In this document: piece by piece, positions 7,939 to 17,035 of the stretch
Position numbering within the stretch: position 1 is the stretch's first letter
Layout of the letters: each line of letters starts with the position of its first letter
From: Enemella evansiae
GTDB lineage: Bacteria; Pseudomonadota; Alphaproteobacteria; Rhodobacterales; Rhodobacteraceae
Length of the DNA: 64,000 bases
Direction of reading: 5' to 3'
Assembly: GCA_017255395.1 (NCBI GenBank)
Contig: JAFKDC010000022.1
Location: forward strand, 51,427-115,426
The notes under the pieces: generated by a model
Database searches by the model: none
What the model was told of the DNA's origin: nothing
Seen by the model: only the letters and a program-made list of their open reading frames with translations
Position numbers and translations under genes: made by a program

Positions 7939-9420
7939 ATGACGCGCCGGATTGCCTTTGCCGGGTTCAACCTGGAATCCGTCACTGCCGTGCCGCAGGT
8001 CTCGACCCCGGCGGATTTCGAGCGGGCCTGCTTTCGCGGCGCGGAGATCCCGGCGCAATACCGGGGCAGCAACACGGTGGCGGGCGGCGTGCTCTCGGTG
8101 CTGGACGCGGCGGGCGCCGAAATGGTGCCGCTGTTCCACAGCCTGCTGGGCGCCCTCGGCCCCGCTGCGGATGACGCCGTCACCGCCTTTGCCGACGAGC
8201 TGGTGCAGGGCCTGCGGGTCGCGGGGCCGCTGGACGGGCTGGTCCTTTACCTGCACGGGGCATGCTGGGCCCCGGGGTTTCCGGACGTGGAACGCTACAT
8301 GATCGAGCGCGCCCGCGCCGCCTGCCCGGATCTGCCGATCTCGGTGCCGCTGGATTACCACGGCAATGTCGACGCGGCGACCTTTGCCGCCGCCGATATC
8401 GCCGTGGCCTACCGCCATTCCCCCCATATCGACATGGGCGAGACCGGCGAACGCGCCACCCGCGCGCTGCTGCGGATGATCGAGACCGGCGAACGGCCCG
8501 GTCTCGCCGTGACCCGGCCCGGCGTGGTCATCCCCTCGATCCTCTCGGCCACCGCGCTGGAGCCGCTGGCCAGCCTGATTGCCATGGCCCGGGCCGAGGA
8601 AGCCTCGGGCGATTGCGACATCTCGGTCATGGGCGGCTTTGCCTATGCCGACAGCGCCAATACCGGCATGTCGGTGATCTGCCTCGACTGGCAGGGCCAG
8701 CAGGCGGCGCAGGAGAAGGCCACGCGGCTCTCAGCCGCGCTGCGGGCCGCCCGCGCCGCGCTGTCCGATGCGATCCCGATCTGGCAGATGGACGCCGCCA
8801 TTGCCGAGGCGGCCCGCCTGCGCGGCAGCAGCGCGCCGGTGGTGATCCTGGAACATGCCGACCGGATGAACGACAGCACCCACGGGCTGCGCGCCGTCCT
8901 CGACGCCGATCTGGGCCGGGTCATGGTGCCCTTTCTGCTGGACCCCGACAGCGCCGCCGCGGCCCATGCTGCCGGCGCCGGTGCAGAGATCACGCTGCAA
9001 CTTGGCGGCAAGAGCGCGCCGGAAACCGGCGGGCCGCTGGAGCGGACCGTCCGCGTCCTCTGGACCGGCGAGAAACGCTTCAACGTCTCGGGCCGCTACC
9101 AGCAGGGGGCGCCGGTCGACCTTGGCCTGACCGCGCTTGTCGAGGTCGGGCCGGTGCGGATCTCGATCACCTCGCATTTCGCCTTCGCGGTGGATGGCGA
9201 CCCCTTCTTTATCTTCGACGAGCGGCCAGAGGATTACGACGTGATCCTGCTGCGCTCGAAGACCCATTTCCGGGATTACTACACCCCGCTGGCAGCGGCG
9301 ATCCTGGTCACGGACACCCCCGATCTTGGCCCCGCCGACGTGCGGCTGGTCCCCTATACCCAGCTCGACACGGGCCGGGTCTATCCCTGGTGCGCCGATC
9401 CGGCGGACCCAACCGAATAA
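7939..9420 (+). CDS. M81 family metallopeptidase (MlrC-like), copy B
   Basis: 493 residues, similar in length to copy A but clearly divergent. The putative zinc site is kept: D139-x-H141 ('PLDYHGNVDA') and H163 22 residues later ('YRHSPHID'). 'MGGFAYADSANTG' and the C-terminal 'ILLRSKTHFRDYY' block are also present. The N-terminal motif is altered: copy A has H-E-A-N-S-F, while this protein has N-L-E-S-V-T, keeping the Glu (E13) but losing the His and Asn. Its start is 4 bases after the aminotransferase stop, implying translational coupling. Two M81 proteins under one regulator may handle successive cleavages or form a hetero-oligomer; both ideas are inference. Confidence 0.88.
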   Translation: MTRRIAFAGFNLESVTAVPQVSTPADFERACFRGAEIPAQYRGSNTVAGGVLSVLDAAGAEMVPLFHSLLGALGPAADDAVTAFADELVQGLRVAGPLDGLVLYLHGACWAPGFPDVERYMIERARAACPDLPISVPLDYHGNVDAATFAAADIAVAYRHSPHIDMGETGERATRALLRMIETGERPGLAVTRPGVVIPSILSATALEPLASLIAMARAEEASGDCDISVMGGFAYADSANTGMSVICLDWQGQQAAQEKATRLSAALRAARAALSDAIPIWQMDAAIAEAARLRGSSAPVVILEHADRMNDSTHGLRAVLDADLGRVMVPFLLDPDSAAAAHAAGAGAEITLQLGGKSAPETGGPLERTVRVLWTGEKRFNVSGRYQQGAPVDLGLTALVEVGPVRISITSHFAFAVDGDPFFIFDERPEDYDVILLRSKTHFRDYYTPLAAAILVTDTPDLGPADVRLVPYTQLDTGRVYPWCADPADPTE

Positions 9421-9456
9421 CAACAAGAAACTGACCCACCAACACGGAGAACGACA

Positions 9457-11037
9457 ATGACCTTCCACTCACTGAAGACCCTCGGCATGGCCGCCATTCT
9501 GGCGGGCAGCGTGGCCCTGCCCGCCTTGGCCGAAACCACCCTGACCGCGGTCATGCAGGCGCCGCTGCGCTCGCTCGACCCGCACCTCAGCACCGCGCAG
9601 ATCGTCCGCACCCACGGCTTCATGGTCTTCGAGACCCTGCTGGGCATGGATGAAAGCTATCAGCCGCAGCCGCAGATGGCCGATTACACCGTCTCGGACG
9701 ACATGCTGACCTATACCCTGACCCTGCGCGACGGGCTGATGTGGCACGACGGCACCCCGGTCACCGCCGAGGACTGCGTCGCCTCGCTGATGCGCTGGTC
9801 GCAAAGCGACGGGTCCGCCAAGACGATGATGGAGTTCGTCGACAGCATCGAGGCCACCTCGGACAAAGAGCTGGTCATCTCGATGAAATCGCCCTTCGGC
9901 CCGGTGCTGGAACTGCTGGCGAAACCCTCGCCCATTCCCGCCTTCATGATGCCGAAGCGCCTCGCCGACACGCCGGTGGGCGAACAGATCCCCGAGATCA
10001 TCGGCTCGGGCCCGTTCAAGTTCGTCGCCGAGGCCTACCGCCCCGGCGACCAGGCGGTCTATGTGAAGAACGAGGACTACGTGCCGCGCGAAGAGCCCGC
10101 CAGCTGGACCGCGGGCGCCAAGGTGGTGAACGTGGACCGCGTGGTCTGGCAGGCGATGCCCGACATGCAGACCTCGATCAACGCGATCCAGTCGGGCGAC
10201 GTGGACCTGATCGAACAGGTCACCATCGACCTGCTGCCGCTGCTGGCGATGAACGACGAGGTCGAAACCGGCATCCTGAACCCGCTGGGCGCGCAGGTGA
10301 CGGGCCGCTTCAACCACCGCCTGCCGCCCTTCGACGATCCGCAGGTCCGCAAGGCGGCGATGTACGCGCTGGATCAGGAAACCCTGATGCAGACCGCGAT
10401 CGGCAATGCCGAATACTACCAGCTCTGCGCCTCGATCTACGGCTGCGAAGTACCGCTGGCCTCTGACGCGGGCGCGGAATACCTCGAAGGCTCGGCGGAC
10501 GAGCGGATGGCCAAGGCGCAGGAACTGCTGGCGGCTTCCGACTATGACGGCACGCCGGTGCTGATGATGCAGCCCACAGACCTGACCGTGCTGACCACCC
10601 AGCCCATCGTCGCCGCAGAGCGGATGCGCGAGGCGGGCTTCACCGTCGACGTTGCCTCTATGGACTGGTCGACCCTGCAATCGCGCAAGAACGGCTGGCA
10701 GCCGGTCAGCGAGGGCGGCTGGAACTTCTTCTTCACATACTGGGGTGTCGCGGGCATCTGGAACCCGCTGGTGCATTCGCTGATCAACGGGTCGGGCGAT
10801 GACGACACATGGGCCGGCTGGCCCGTCAACGTCCGCATGGAAGAGCTGCGCGCCGACTACCTGACCGCCGGCACCCTCGACGAGCAGAAAGTGATCGCCG
10901 AAGAGGCCCAGCAAATCGCCTGGGACGACAGCTTCTACTTCAACGCGGGCGAGTTCAAATCCGTCGCCGCCTGGCGGACCGAGCTGAAGGACATCCAGTC
11001 CGGCCCGATCACCCTGTTCTGGGGCGTCGGCAAGTAA
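9457..11037 (+). CDS. ABC transporter periplasmic binding protein, peptide/nickel type (SBP family 5)
   Basis: 526 residues. A Sec signal peptide is clear (basic start, 'LGMAAILAGSVALPALA', likely cleavage after Ala25). The mature protein has the DppA/OppA family layout: 'LRSLDPHLSTAQIVRTHGFMVFETL', 'YTLTLRDGLMWHDGTPVTAEDCVASLMRW', and 'FNHRLPPFDDPQVRKAAMYALDQ'. It would capture a peptide-like or amide-containing solute in the periplasm and deliver it to the DppB/DppC permeases encoded next. Ribosome site GGAG precedes the ATG. A strong hairpin follows the stop and probably raises this gene's expression relative to the permeases. Confidence 0.95.
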   Translation: MTFHSLKTLGMAAILAGSVALPALAETTLTAVMQAPLRSLDPHLSTAQIVRTHGFMVFETLLGMDESYQPQPQMADYTVSDDMLTYTLTLRDGLMWHDGTPVTAEDCVASLMRWSQSDGSAKTMMEFVDSIEATSDKELVISMKSPFGPVLELLAKPSPIPAFMMPKRLADTPVGEQIPEIIGSGPFKFVAEAYRPGDQAVYVKNEDYVPREEPASWTAGAKVVNVDRVVWQAMPDMQTSINAIQSGDVDLIEQVTIDLLPLLAMNDEVETGILNPLGAQVTGRFNHRLPPFDDPQVRKAAMYALDQETLMQTAIGNAEYYQLCASIYGCEVPLASDAGAEYLEGSADERMAKAQELLAASDYDGTPVLMMQPTDLTVLTTQPIVAAERMREAGFTVDVASMDWSTLQSRKNGWQPVSEGGWNFFFTYWGVAGIWNPLVHSLINGSGDDDTWAGWPVNVRMEELRADYLTAGTLDEQKVIAEEAQQIAWDDSFYFNAGEFKSVAAWRTELKDIQSGPITLFWGVGK

Positions 11038-11051
11038 CCTTACCCCCAACC

Positions 11052-11087
11052 GGGCGGGCGGCTTTTTCCTAGCCGCCCGCCCCTTTT
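11052..11087 (+). terminator. Intra-operon terminator-like hairpin after the binding-protein gene
   Basis: GGGCGGGCGGC (11052-11062) and GCCGCCCGCCC (11072-11082) form a perfect 11-bp stem with a 9-base loop, followed by CTTTT. It sits 14 bases after the binding-protein stop and 57 bases before the first permease start. A leaky terminator or 3' stabiliser here would give more binding protein than membrane components, as known for other periplasmic binding-protein operons. Confidence 0.75.
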
Positions 11088-11143
11088 CCATTCCTTCGCC
11101 CCCTGCGCGCGCCCCCGCGCCGCCCCTAGCCCCGGAGGCCACG

Positions 11144-12088
11144 ATGCTCAGCTATTTCCTGCGTCGGCTGCTGATGGCGATCCCCGTGATGTTCTTCGTC
11201 GCGGTCTTCGTCTTCCTGCTGCTGCGCCTCACGCCCGGCGATCCGGCCCAGGCCATTGCCGGGGATCAGGCCTCGCTTGCCCAGCTGGAAGCGATCCGCG
11301 ACAGCCTTGGCCTGAACGACCCGCTGTCGGTGCAATTCCTGACCTGGATCGGCAACATGGCGCAGGGCGATTTCGGTCGCTCGCTGATTTCCGACCGACC
11401 GGTGCTGGAGATGATCGGCCAGCGCCTTGGCCCGACCGTCGCACTGGCACTGGTGGCCATGGCCCTGACGCTGATGATCGCCCTGCCCATGGGCGTGCTG
11501 GCCGCCTGGCGGCACGGCGGCCTGACCGACCGGCTGGTCATGGCGGTCTCGGTCATCGGATTCTCGGTGCCGATCTTCGTCATCGGCTACGTGCTGATCG
11601 GGGTCTTCGCGGTGAACCTGCGCTGGTTCCCGGTGCAGGGCTACAAGGCCCTGTCCGAGGGCATCGGCCCCTTCGCGCATCGCATCTTCCTGCCCGGTCT
11701 CGCGCTGGCCTCGATCTACATCGCACTGATCTCTCGGATGACCCGGGCCTCTATGCTGGAGGTCCTGCGCGAGGACTACGTCCGCACCGCCCGCGCCAAG
11801 GGCCTGCCCGAGGGCATCGTCCTCTTCCGCCACGCCCTGCGCAATGCCGCGATCCCGATCCTGACCGTGATCGGCACCGGCTTCGCCATGATGATCTCTG
11901 GCGTGGTGGTGACCGAAACCGTCTTCAACATCCCCGGCCTTGGGCGGCTGGTCGTCGATGCCGTGCTGGCCCGCGACTACCCGCTGATCCAGGCGATCAT
12001 CCTGCTGACCGCCGGGACCTACGTGCTGATCAACCTCCTGATCGACCTGTCCTACGCGCTGACCGACCCGAGGATCCGCTACCAATGA
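11144..12088 (+). CDS. ABC transporter permease, DppB type
   Basis: 314 residues with six predicted membrane helices, beginning 'MLSYFLRRLLMAIPVMFFVAVFVFLLLRLTPGDPA', the standard DppB/OppB start. The EAA loop that contacts the ATPase is visible ('MLEVLREDYVRTARAKGLPEGIVLFRHALRNAAIPILT'). It forms the inner-membrane channel with the DppC-type permease, whose ATG overlaps this stop by 4 bases (ATGA). GGAGG precedes the start. Substrate specificity comes from the binding protein and cannot be read here. Confidence 0.95.
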   Translation: MLSYFLRRLLMAIPVMFFVAVFVFLLLRLTPGDPAQAIAGDQASLAQLEAIRDSLGLNDPLSVQFLTWIGNMAQGDFGRSLISDRPVLEMIGQRLGPTVALALVAMALTLMIALPMGVLAAWRHGGLTDRLVMAVSVIGFSVPIFVIGYVLIGVFAVNLRWFPVQGYKALSEGIGPFAHRIFLPGLALASIYIALISRMTRASMLEVLREDYVRTARAKGLPEGIVLFRHALRNAAIPILTVIGTGFAMMISGVVVTETVFNIPGLGRLVVDAVLARDYPLIQAIILLTAGTYVLINLLIDLSYALTDPRIRYQ

Positions 12089-12948
12089 GCCAGACCCCAA
12101 GCGCCTCCGCCGCATTGCGCAAGCGGCTTCTGGAAACGCCGCCGCACTGGACCACCTTGCTGGCGCTGGCGGTGCTGCTGGCGATCGTCGCCATGGCGCT
12201 CTTTGCGCCGCGTCTCGCCAACTTCGCCCCGACCGAGCTGAACGCCATGATGCGGCTGAAGCCCGCGGACGGCACCTACTGGATGGGCACCGACAGCTTC
12301 GGGCGCGACCTTTATTCCCGCGTGATCTACGGCGCGCGCGTGTCGCTGATGGTCGGCGCGGGTGTCGCCGTCGGCGCCATTGTCATCGGTCTTCCGCTGG
12401 GGCTGCTGGCGGGCTGGTTCCGCGGGCTGGACGCCGTGCTGATGCGCGCCATGGACGGGCTGATGGCGATCCCGGGCATCCTGCTGGCCATCGCCATCGT
12501 CGCCCTGACCGATGCCGGGCTGACCACCGTGATCATCGCCATCATGCTGCCCGAAATCCCGCAGGTGGTGCGGCTGGTGCGCTCGCGCGTGCTGGCCACC
12601 CGGTCGGAAACCTTCGTCGAGGCCGCCGTGCTGCTGGGCACCCGACCGATGCGGATGATCTGGCGCCACCTGCTGCCCTCGACCGTTGCGCCGCTGATCG
12701 TGCAGGGCACCTACATCTACGCCTCCGCCATCCTGACCGAGGCCGCCCTGTCCTTCCTGGGCGTCGGCATCGGCACCGAGACCCCGACCTGGGGCAATAT
12801 CATGGCCGAGGGGCGCCTTTACTTCGCGCTGAACCCCTGGCTGGTCTACTGGCCCGCCATCGTCCTGTCGCTGTGCATCCTGTCGATCAACCTGTTGGGC
12901 GATGCCCTGCGTGACCGGCTGGACCCCAAGATGAAAGGCCGTTCGTGA
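12085..12948 (+). CDS. ABC transporter permease, DppC type
   Basis: 287 residues. Typical DppC/OppC features: a cytoplasmic N-terminus before the first helix, the 'YWMGTDSFGRDLYSRVIYGARVSLMVG' segment after it, the EAA loop ('TFVEAAVLLGTRPMRMIWRHLLPSTVAPLIV') and the 'EAALSFLGVGIGTETPTWGNIMAEGR' C-terminal block. It pairs with the DppB-type subunit. Its start overlaps the upstream gene by 4 bases, and its stop TGA overlaps the ATPase ATG by one base (TGATG), so the three membrane-complex genes are translationally coupled. Confidence 0.95.
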   Translation: MSQTPSASAALRKRLLETPPHWTTLLALAVLLAIVAMALFAPRLANFAPTELNAMMRLKPADGTYWMGTDSFGRDLYSRVIYGARVSLMVGAGVAVGAIVIGLPLGLLAGWFRGLDAVLMRAMDGLMAIPGILLAIAIVALTDAGLTTVIIAIMLPEIPQVVRLVRSRVLATRSETFVEAAVLLGTRPMRMIWRHLLPSTVAPLIVQGTYIYASAILTEAALSFLGVGIGTETPTWGNIMAEGRLYFALNPWLVYWPAIVLSLCILSINLLGDALRDRLDPKMKGRS

Positions 12949-14615
12949 TGAGCACTTCCCAATCCGGCCAACCCGTCCTGTCGGTCCGCGACCTGCGCGT
13001 CGCCACCATGGGCCGCCGCCCTGCCGAGATCCTGAAGGGCCTCTCCTTCGACATCGCCCCGGGCGAAACGCTCTGCCTCGTGGGCGAAAGCGGCTCGGGC
13101 AAATCCGTCACCTCGCTGGTCGCCATGGATCTGCTGCCGCGCGGCGAGTTGCAGGTGACGGCGGGCCGTGCCGCGCTGAACGGCGAGGATATCATCACCG
13201 CGACCCCGGCCCGGACCAAGGCCCTGCGCGGGGCCGAGATGGCGATGATCTTCCAGGAGCCGATGACCGCGCTGAACCCCGTCCTGTCCATCGGGTTGCA
13301 GATGGACGAGATCTACAGAGCCCACACCCGCATGCGCGGCGCCGAGCGCAGGGCCGCCGCCATCGCCGCCTTCGAAAGCGTCCACCTGCCCGACCCGCCG
13401 CGCATCTATGACAGCTATCCGCACCAGCTTTCGGGCGGGCAGCGCCAGCGCGTGATGATCGCCATGGCGCTGGCCCTGAAACCCAAGCTCTTGATCGCGG
13501 ACGAGCCGACCACCGCGCTGGACGTGACCACCCAGAAGCAGATCCTGGAGTTGATCCGCGATCTGCAGGACGAAATGAACACGGCTGTCCTCTTCATCAC
13601 CCACGACATGGGCGTCGTGGTGGATATCGCCGACCGGGTCTGCGTCATGCGCCACGGCGAAGTGGTGGAAACCGGCACGACAGAGCAGGTCCTGAGCCAG
13701 CCGAAGGCGCAGTACACCCGCGACCTTCTGGCTGCCGTGCCCGCCCTGACGCCCCGCGCCGCGCGGGTGCAACCGGCCCCGGACCATGCGCTGGAGCTGG
13801 TCGATGTCAACAAGGTCTTCGAGTTCCGCTCGTTCCTCAGCAAGATGATGCGCCGCCCCGGCCACCGGGTGCAGGCGGTGCGCGACGTCAGCTTCCGCCT
13901 CGACCGGGGCCGCACCCTTGGCATCGTCGGCGAAAGCGGGTCCGGCAAATCCACCGTCGCCCGCTGCGTGCTGCGGCTGGAGGATCCCAGCTCGGGCGCG
14001 ATCCTGGTCAACGGTGATGACATCGCCCCGCTGGAGGGCCAGAAGGCCCTGGCCCCGGCCCGGCGCGCGGTGCAGATGATCTTCCAGGACCCGAACCGCT
14101 CGCTCAACCCCCGGCTGACCACCGGCGACAGCCTGATTGAGGGCGCGCTGAACGCGGGCGAACCGCGCGCCGAGGCGCTGGCCCGCGCGGCCGAGCTGCT
14201 GGAGGTGGTCGGCCTGCCCCGCGATGCGCTCAGCCGCTACCCGCACCAGTTCTCGGGCGGGCAGCGCCAGCGCATCGCCATCGCCCGCGCCCTGATGATG
14301 TCGCCCGACGTGATCGTCGCGGACGAGGCGGTCTCGGCGCTGGACGTCTCTGTTCAGGCGCAGGTGCTGGACCTGCTGGCCGAGGTGCAGGCCAAGCGCA
14401 ACCTTGCCATCCTCTTCATCACCCATGACCTGCGGGTCGCGGCGCAGATCTGCGACGACGTGATGGTGATGCGGCGCGGCGAGGTTGTGGAGTTCGGCAC
14501 GGCGGGGCAGGTTCTGGCCGACCCGCAGCACGACTACACCCGCGCCCTGCTGGACGCCGCTCCCGGTCGCGACTGGGATTTCGCCAAAGGTTGCCGCATA
14601 ACGGAGCCCGCATGA
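12948..14615 (+). CDS. ABC transporter ATPase, fused DppD-DppF type (two nucleotide-binding domains)
   Basis: 555 residues, one chain carrying both ATPase domains that are separate DppD and DppF proteins in E. coli. Domain 1: Walker A G-E-S-G-S-G-K-S at 46-53, signature L-S-G-G-Q at 161-165, Walker B 'LLIADEP' at 181-187. Domain 2: Walker A at 328-335, signature F-S-G-G-Q-R-Q-R, Walker B '[12 protein letters not shown]'. Each is followed by the H-loop 'FITHD'. It energises the importer from the cytoplasmic face. ATG at 12948 is chosen; a GTG directly before it (12945) is possible. The stop overlaps the amidase start by 4 bases. Confidence 0.95.
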   Translation: MSTSQSGQPVLSVRDLRVATMGRRPAEILKGLSFDIAPGETLCLVGESGSGKSVTSLVAMDLLPRGELQVTAGRAALNGEDIITATPARTKALRGAEMAMIFQEPMTALNPVLSIGLQMDEIYRAHTRMRGAERRAAAIAAFESVHLPDPPRIYDSYPHQLSGGQRQRVMIAMALALKPKLLIADEPTTALDVTTQKQILELIRDLQDEMNTAVLFITHDMGVVVDIADRVCVMRHGEVVETGTTEQVLSQPKAQYTRDLLAAVPALTPRAARVQPAPDHALELVDVNKVFEFRSFLSKMMRRPGHRVQAVRDVSFRLDRGRTLGIVGESGSGKSTVARCVLRLEDPSSGAILVNGDDIAPLEGQKALAPARRAVQMIFQDPNRSLNPRLTTGDSLIEGALNAGEPRAEALARAAELLEVVGLPRDALSRYPHQFSGGQRQRIAIARALMMSPDVIVADEAVSALDVSVQAQVLDLLAEVQAKRNLAILFITHDLRVAAQICDDVMVMRRGEVVEFGTAGQVLADPQHDYTRALLDAAPGRDWDFAKGCRITEPA

Positions 14616-15484
14616 TAGCCGCCCATCTGGTCCAGTTCGACGTCGCCCCGCTTGACCCCGCGCGCAACTTCGCCCGCATGGCGGACTTCATCCGCGCCGA
14701 GGCGGCGGCGGGCGCCGACCTGATCCTCTTCCCCGAGCTCTCCAACACCGGCTATGTCGAACCGCTGGTGCCCGGCGGCCCCTTCGTGTCGGCGGCGCCG
14801 CACTACGGCGAAGCGCTCTGCGCCGCCTGCGTCGAGCCCGGGGGCAAGGAGATCGCCGCGCTGGCCGCGCTGGCCGCCGAACTGAAGGTCACCCTTGTCG
14901 CGGGGCTCGGGCTGCGCGACGCGCGGCTGGCGGGGGTGATCCACAACGCCTCTGTCCTGATCACACCCGAGGGGGTCACGGGCTATTACGTGAAGACCCA
15001 TCAATGGCAGACCGAGAAGCTTTACTTCACCCCCGGTGACGCCCTGCCGGTCTTTCCGGCGCTTGGCACCCGGCTGGGGATGCAGATCTGCTACGACATC
15101 CGCTTTCCCGAGGTGACACGCGCCCTTGCCGCGCAGGGGGCCGATATCGTCACCTCGGCCTGGGCGTCCTTCGGCGCCGATGGTGCCCCGGTGGCGGACG
15201 AGGACCTTTTCGTGCATCGCGCCTATACCCGCGCCGTCGAGAACGGCGTCTTCTTCCTGTCCTGCAACCGCGTCGGGGTGCAGGGCGACCAGCGGTTCTT
15301 CGGCCGCTCCTGTGCCCTTGCGCCCGACGGTCGCGTTCTGGGCCGCCTGGACCATGACCGCGAGGACGTGCTGCGGGTTTCTCTCGACCTCGCCGAAGTG
15401 GCCCGCTACCGCAGCTTCACCGGGATCTGGGCGGACCGCCGTCCCGACCTCTATGCCCGCACCCTCGGCCCCGGGAAGGACTGA
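14612..15484 (+). CDS. Carbon-nitrogen hydrolase (nitrilase superfamily amidase)
   Basis: 290 residues. The nitrilase-superfamily catalytic triad is complete: Glu42 ('LILFPELSNTGY'), Lys128 ('YYVKTHQW') and Cys160 ('GMQICYDIRFPEV'). Members hydrolyse amides, N-carbamoyl groups or nitriles to acid plus ammonia or amine in the cytoplasm. The start is the ATG at 14612, which overlaps the ABC ATPase stop as ATGA and has GGAG upstream; a TTG at 14591 gives a longer frame but is less likely. In the operon it would act on the imported compound or on a product of the M81 enzymes, releasing nitrogen. The amide substrate is not known. Confidence 0.93.
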   Translation: MIAAHLVQFDVAPLDPARNFARMADFIRAEAAAGADLILFPELSNTGYVEPLVPGGPFVSAAPHYGEALCAACVEPGGKEIAALAALAAELKVTLVAGLGLRDARLAGVIHNASVLITPEGVTGYYVKTHQWQTEKLYFTPGDALPVFPALGTRLGMQICYDIRFPEVTRALAAQGADIVTSAWASFGADGAPVADEDLFVHRAYTRAVENGVFFLSCNRVGVQGDQRFFGRSCALAPDGRVLGRLDHDREDVLRVSLDLAEVARYRSFTGIWADRRPDLYARTLGPGKD

Positions 15485-15485
15485 C

Positions 15486-16055
15486 ATGACCGACAGCCCC
15501 TGCCCGCCCCTGTCAGACGCCGACTGGCCGGAAGAGATCGCCGCCCTGCGCGACGGGTTCGCCGGGCAGTTGAACGTCTATCGCACCATGGCCCATTATC
15601 CGGCGCTGCTGCGCGCCTGGGCGCCGCTGCGCCAGCACGTGGTGAAGGACAGCGCCCTTGGCCCTATCCGCTCCGAGGTGGTGATCCTCCGCACCGGGGT
15701 CCGGCTGGGGTCCTCCTACGAATGGCAGCAGCACGTCAGCCGGGCGCGCAAGCTGGGCATGTCCGACACCCGGATCGCCGCGATCCGGGACATGCCGGTC
15801 GGCGCGGCTGAGCCCGGGGGTGAAGACGGGGATGAAGACGGGCTACTCGTGCGCGCCGTCGATGACCTTCTGGACGCGCGTTGCCTGTCCCCCGCACAGG
15901 AGGCAGAGCTGGCTGCCGTCCTCGGTCGCCCCGCCGTCATCGACCTGATTGCCACGGTCGGCTTCTACTCGGTTCTCGGCTACCTCCTGATGACCTACCG
16001 CACTCCGCTGGACGACGACATCGCGCGGGAACTGGACGCGGACCCGGCCCCCTGA
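15486..16055 (+). CDS. Carboxymuconolactone decarboxylase (CMD) family protein
   Basis: 189 residues from the ATG at 15486, one base after the amidase stop and preceded by GGAAGGA. The CMD-fold core is visible: 'LGPIRSEVVILRTGVRLGSSYEWQQHVSRARKLGMSDTRIAAI' (E-W-x-x-H and following helix) plus a second 'FYSVLGYLLMTYRTPLD' block. There is no C-x-x-C, so it is not an AhpD-type peroxidase; it belongs with CMD-like proteins without a redox pair, such as gamma-carboxymuconolactone decarboxylase, though the reaction here is open. An acidic insert (G-G-E-D-G-D-E-D-G) separates the two halves. It is the last gene of the RpiR-linked operon; a long gap with IS debris follows. Confidence 0.85.
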   Translation: MTDSPCPPLSDADWPEEIAALRDGFAGQLNVYRTMAHYPALLRAWAPLRQHVVKDSALGPIRSEVVILRTGVRLGSSYEWQQHVSRARKLGMSDTRIAAIRDMPVGAAEPGGEDGDEDGLLVRAVDDLLDARCLSPAQEAELAAVLGRPAVIDLIATVGFYSVLGYLLMTYRTPLDDDIARELDADPAP

Positions 16056-16351
16056 ACAGGCCGCAACGGCCCCTGCCGCCAAGACGCGCCGCCTTTCGCC
16101 ATAGGGCCGCCCGCGGCACCGGCAGCCCCTTCCCGGTCAGAAGCCGTCAGCCCGGATGTGCAGGGTAAATCCGCAGGTGTGAAGGTTTCGTTACCGGATG
16201 TTCAGGCATTGTGCGGCGCGGGCGCGCTGCACAATCGCGCCTGCGCCGATACGCCCCAACCGCCCGCATGTATCGGTCGGATCAGCTCGATCGTGCCGCC
16301 AACCCGCTAGACCTGCGCCCCTTGGACACCGCGCTTCTGGGTTGACTCTGT
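16056..16351. other. Non-coding gap after the catabolic operon
   Basis: 296 bases between the operon end and an IS3-type transposase remnant. No coding frame with family resemblance was found on either strand, and no convincing hairpin with a U-run follows the last operon gene. It is probably decayed sequence belonging to the same insertion-prone region as the flanking IS remnants. Confidence 0.5.
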
Positions 16352-16477
16352 TCAGGATGTGGCCCTCTTTCGACCGTTGGTGATACTCTCACGGGGTGAG
16401 CCGTCGAGGCTCGTGTGGGGGCGGTAGTCATCACGCCACGCCCCGATCAGACTGCGGACATGGCGCAGGTTCCAAAC
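16352..16477 (-). pseudogene. IS3-family transposase OrfB remnant (C-terminal end)
   Basis: A 41-codon minus-strand frame ending at 16352 reads 'SLIGAWRDDYRPHTSLDGS', which matches the DDE-transposase C-terminal pattern W-R-x-D-Y-N-x-x-R-P-H-x-S-L-x-G with the N-x-x lost. Upstream the frame is not a recognisable transposase, and stops appear in the other frames, so only the tail of the gene survives. It lies 243 bases before tRNA-Gly. Confidence is moderate because the match is short. Confidence 0.55.
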
Positions 16478-16720
16478 TCGTGGCGGTAGTCGGAGTTGGG
16501 TTTACTGTGCTTGCGCTTCTCAGAAGGTCGGTGCCAGGCTTGTGACAACTGATCGAGCGCCGTGGCGAGAAGCGGTACTCAAAATATTGCGTGAGCAAGG
16601 GCGTCCCAGCGATTGAGGCTCAAGGGCGACTGACGGTCGGAAAAAGTCGTCTCATGTTGGCCGAATCCGACAAACAAGCACTTGATGCGAACACCGAGGA
16701 AGACTAAGAAAATCGTCGCG

Positions 16721-16794
16721 GCGGGTGTAGCTCAATGGTAGAGCAGTAGCTTCCCAAGCTAACGACGAGGGTTCGATTCCCTTCACCCGCTCCA
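16721..16794 (+). tRNA. tRNA-Gly (anticodon CCC)
   Basis: A full cloverleaf folds: acceptor GCGGGTG (16721-16727) pairs with CACCCGC (16784-16790); D arm GCTC-AATGGTA-GAGC; anticodon loop TTCCCAA with anticodon CCC, reading GGG glycine codons; T arm GAGGG-TTCGATT-CCCTT. The discriminator is T and CCA is encoded (16792-16794). The anticodon stem has one G-A mismatch at its outer end. The gene is flanked by two transposase remnants. Confidence 0.95.
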
Positions 16795-17035
16795 ACCCTC
16801 AGAACATTACCCATATTTGACAAGCCTTTAGGCCTGATTGAACCCCACGCCAGATGCGCCCGTGGGACACCTTTTCTTTTCGTATTTATAGGTATAGCGC
16901 CACCGAGCGCTTCGTAGCCGCGCTGTCCATCCAGACCGGATGTTCTCTGACAGGCCTTTCGGCAGTGAAGCCGGAAGAGTCCGGGAGGGGGCGGTCTTGT
17001 CCGGATGTGTATCGACCCAGCGGAAGCTGCTCAGG
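16795..17035. other. Gap between tRNA-Gly and an IS remnant
   Basis: No gene is recognised. TGTCCGGATG at 16999-17008, 28 bases past the transposase remnant stop, begins with TG as IS3-family inverted-repeat ends do and could be the surviving terminus of that element; no matching opposite end was found. The remainder shows no family resemblance in any frame. Confidence 0.4.

Noticed and set aside
15126..15485. Extension of the CMD-family gene upstream into the amidase gene
   Set aside because: The extra residues are the amidase gene read out of frame; the ATG at 15486 has a strong ribosome site.
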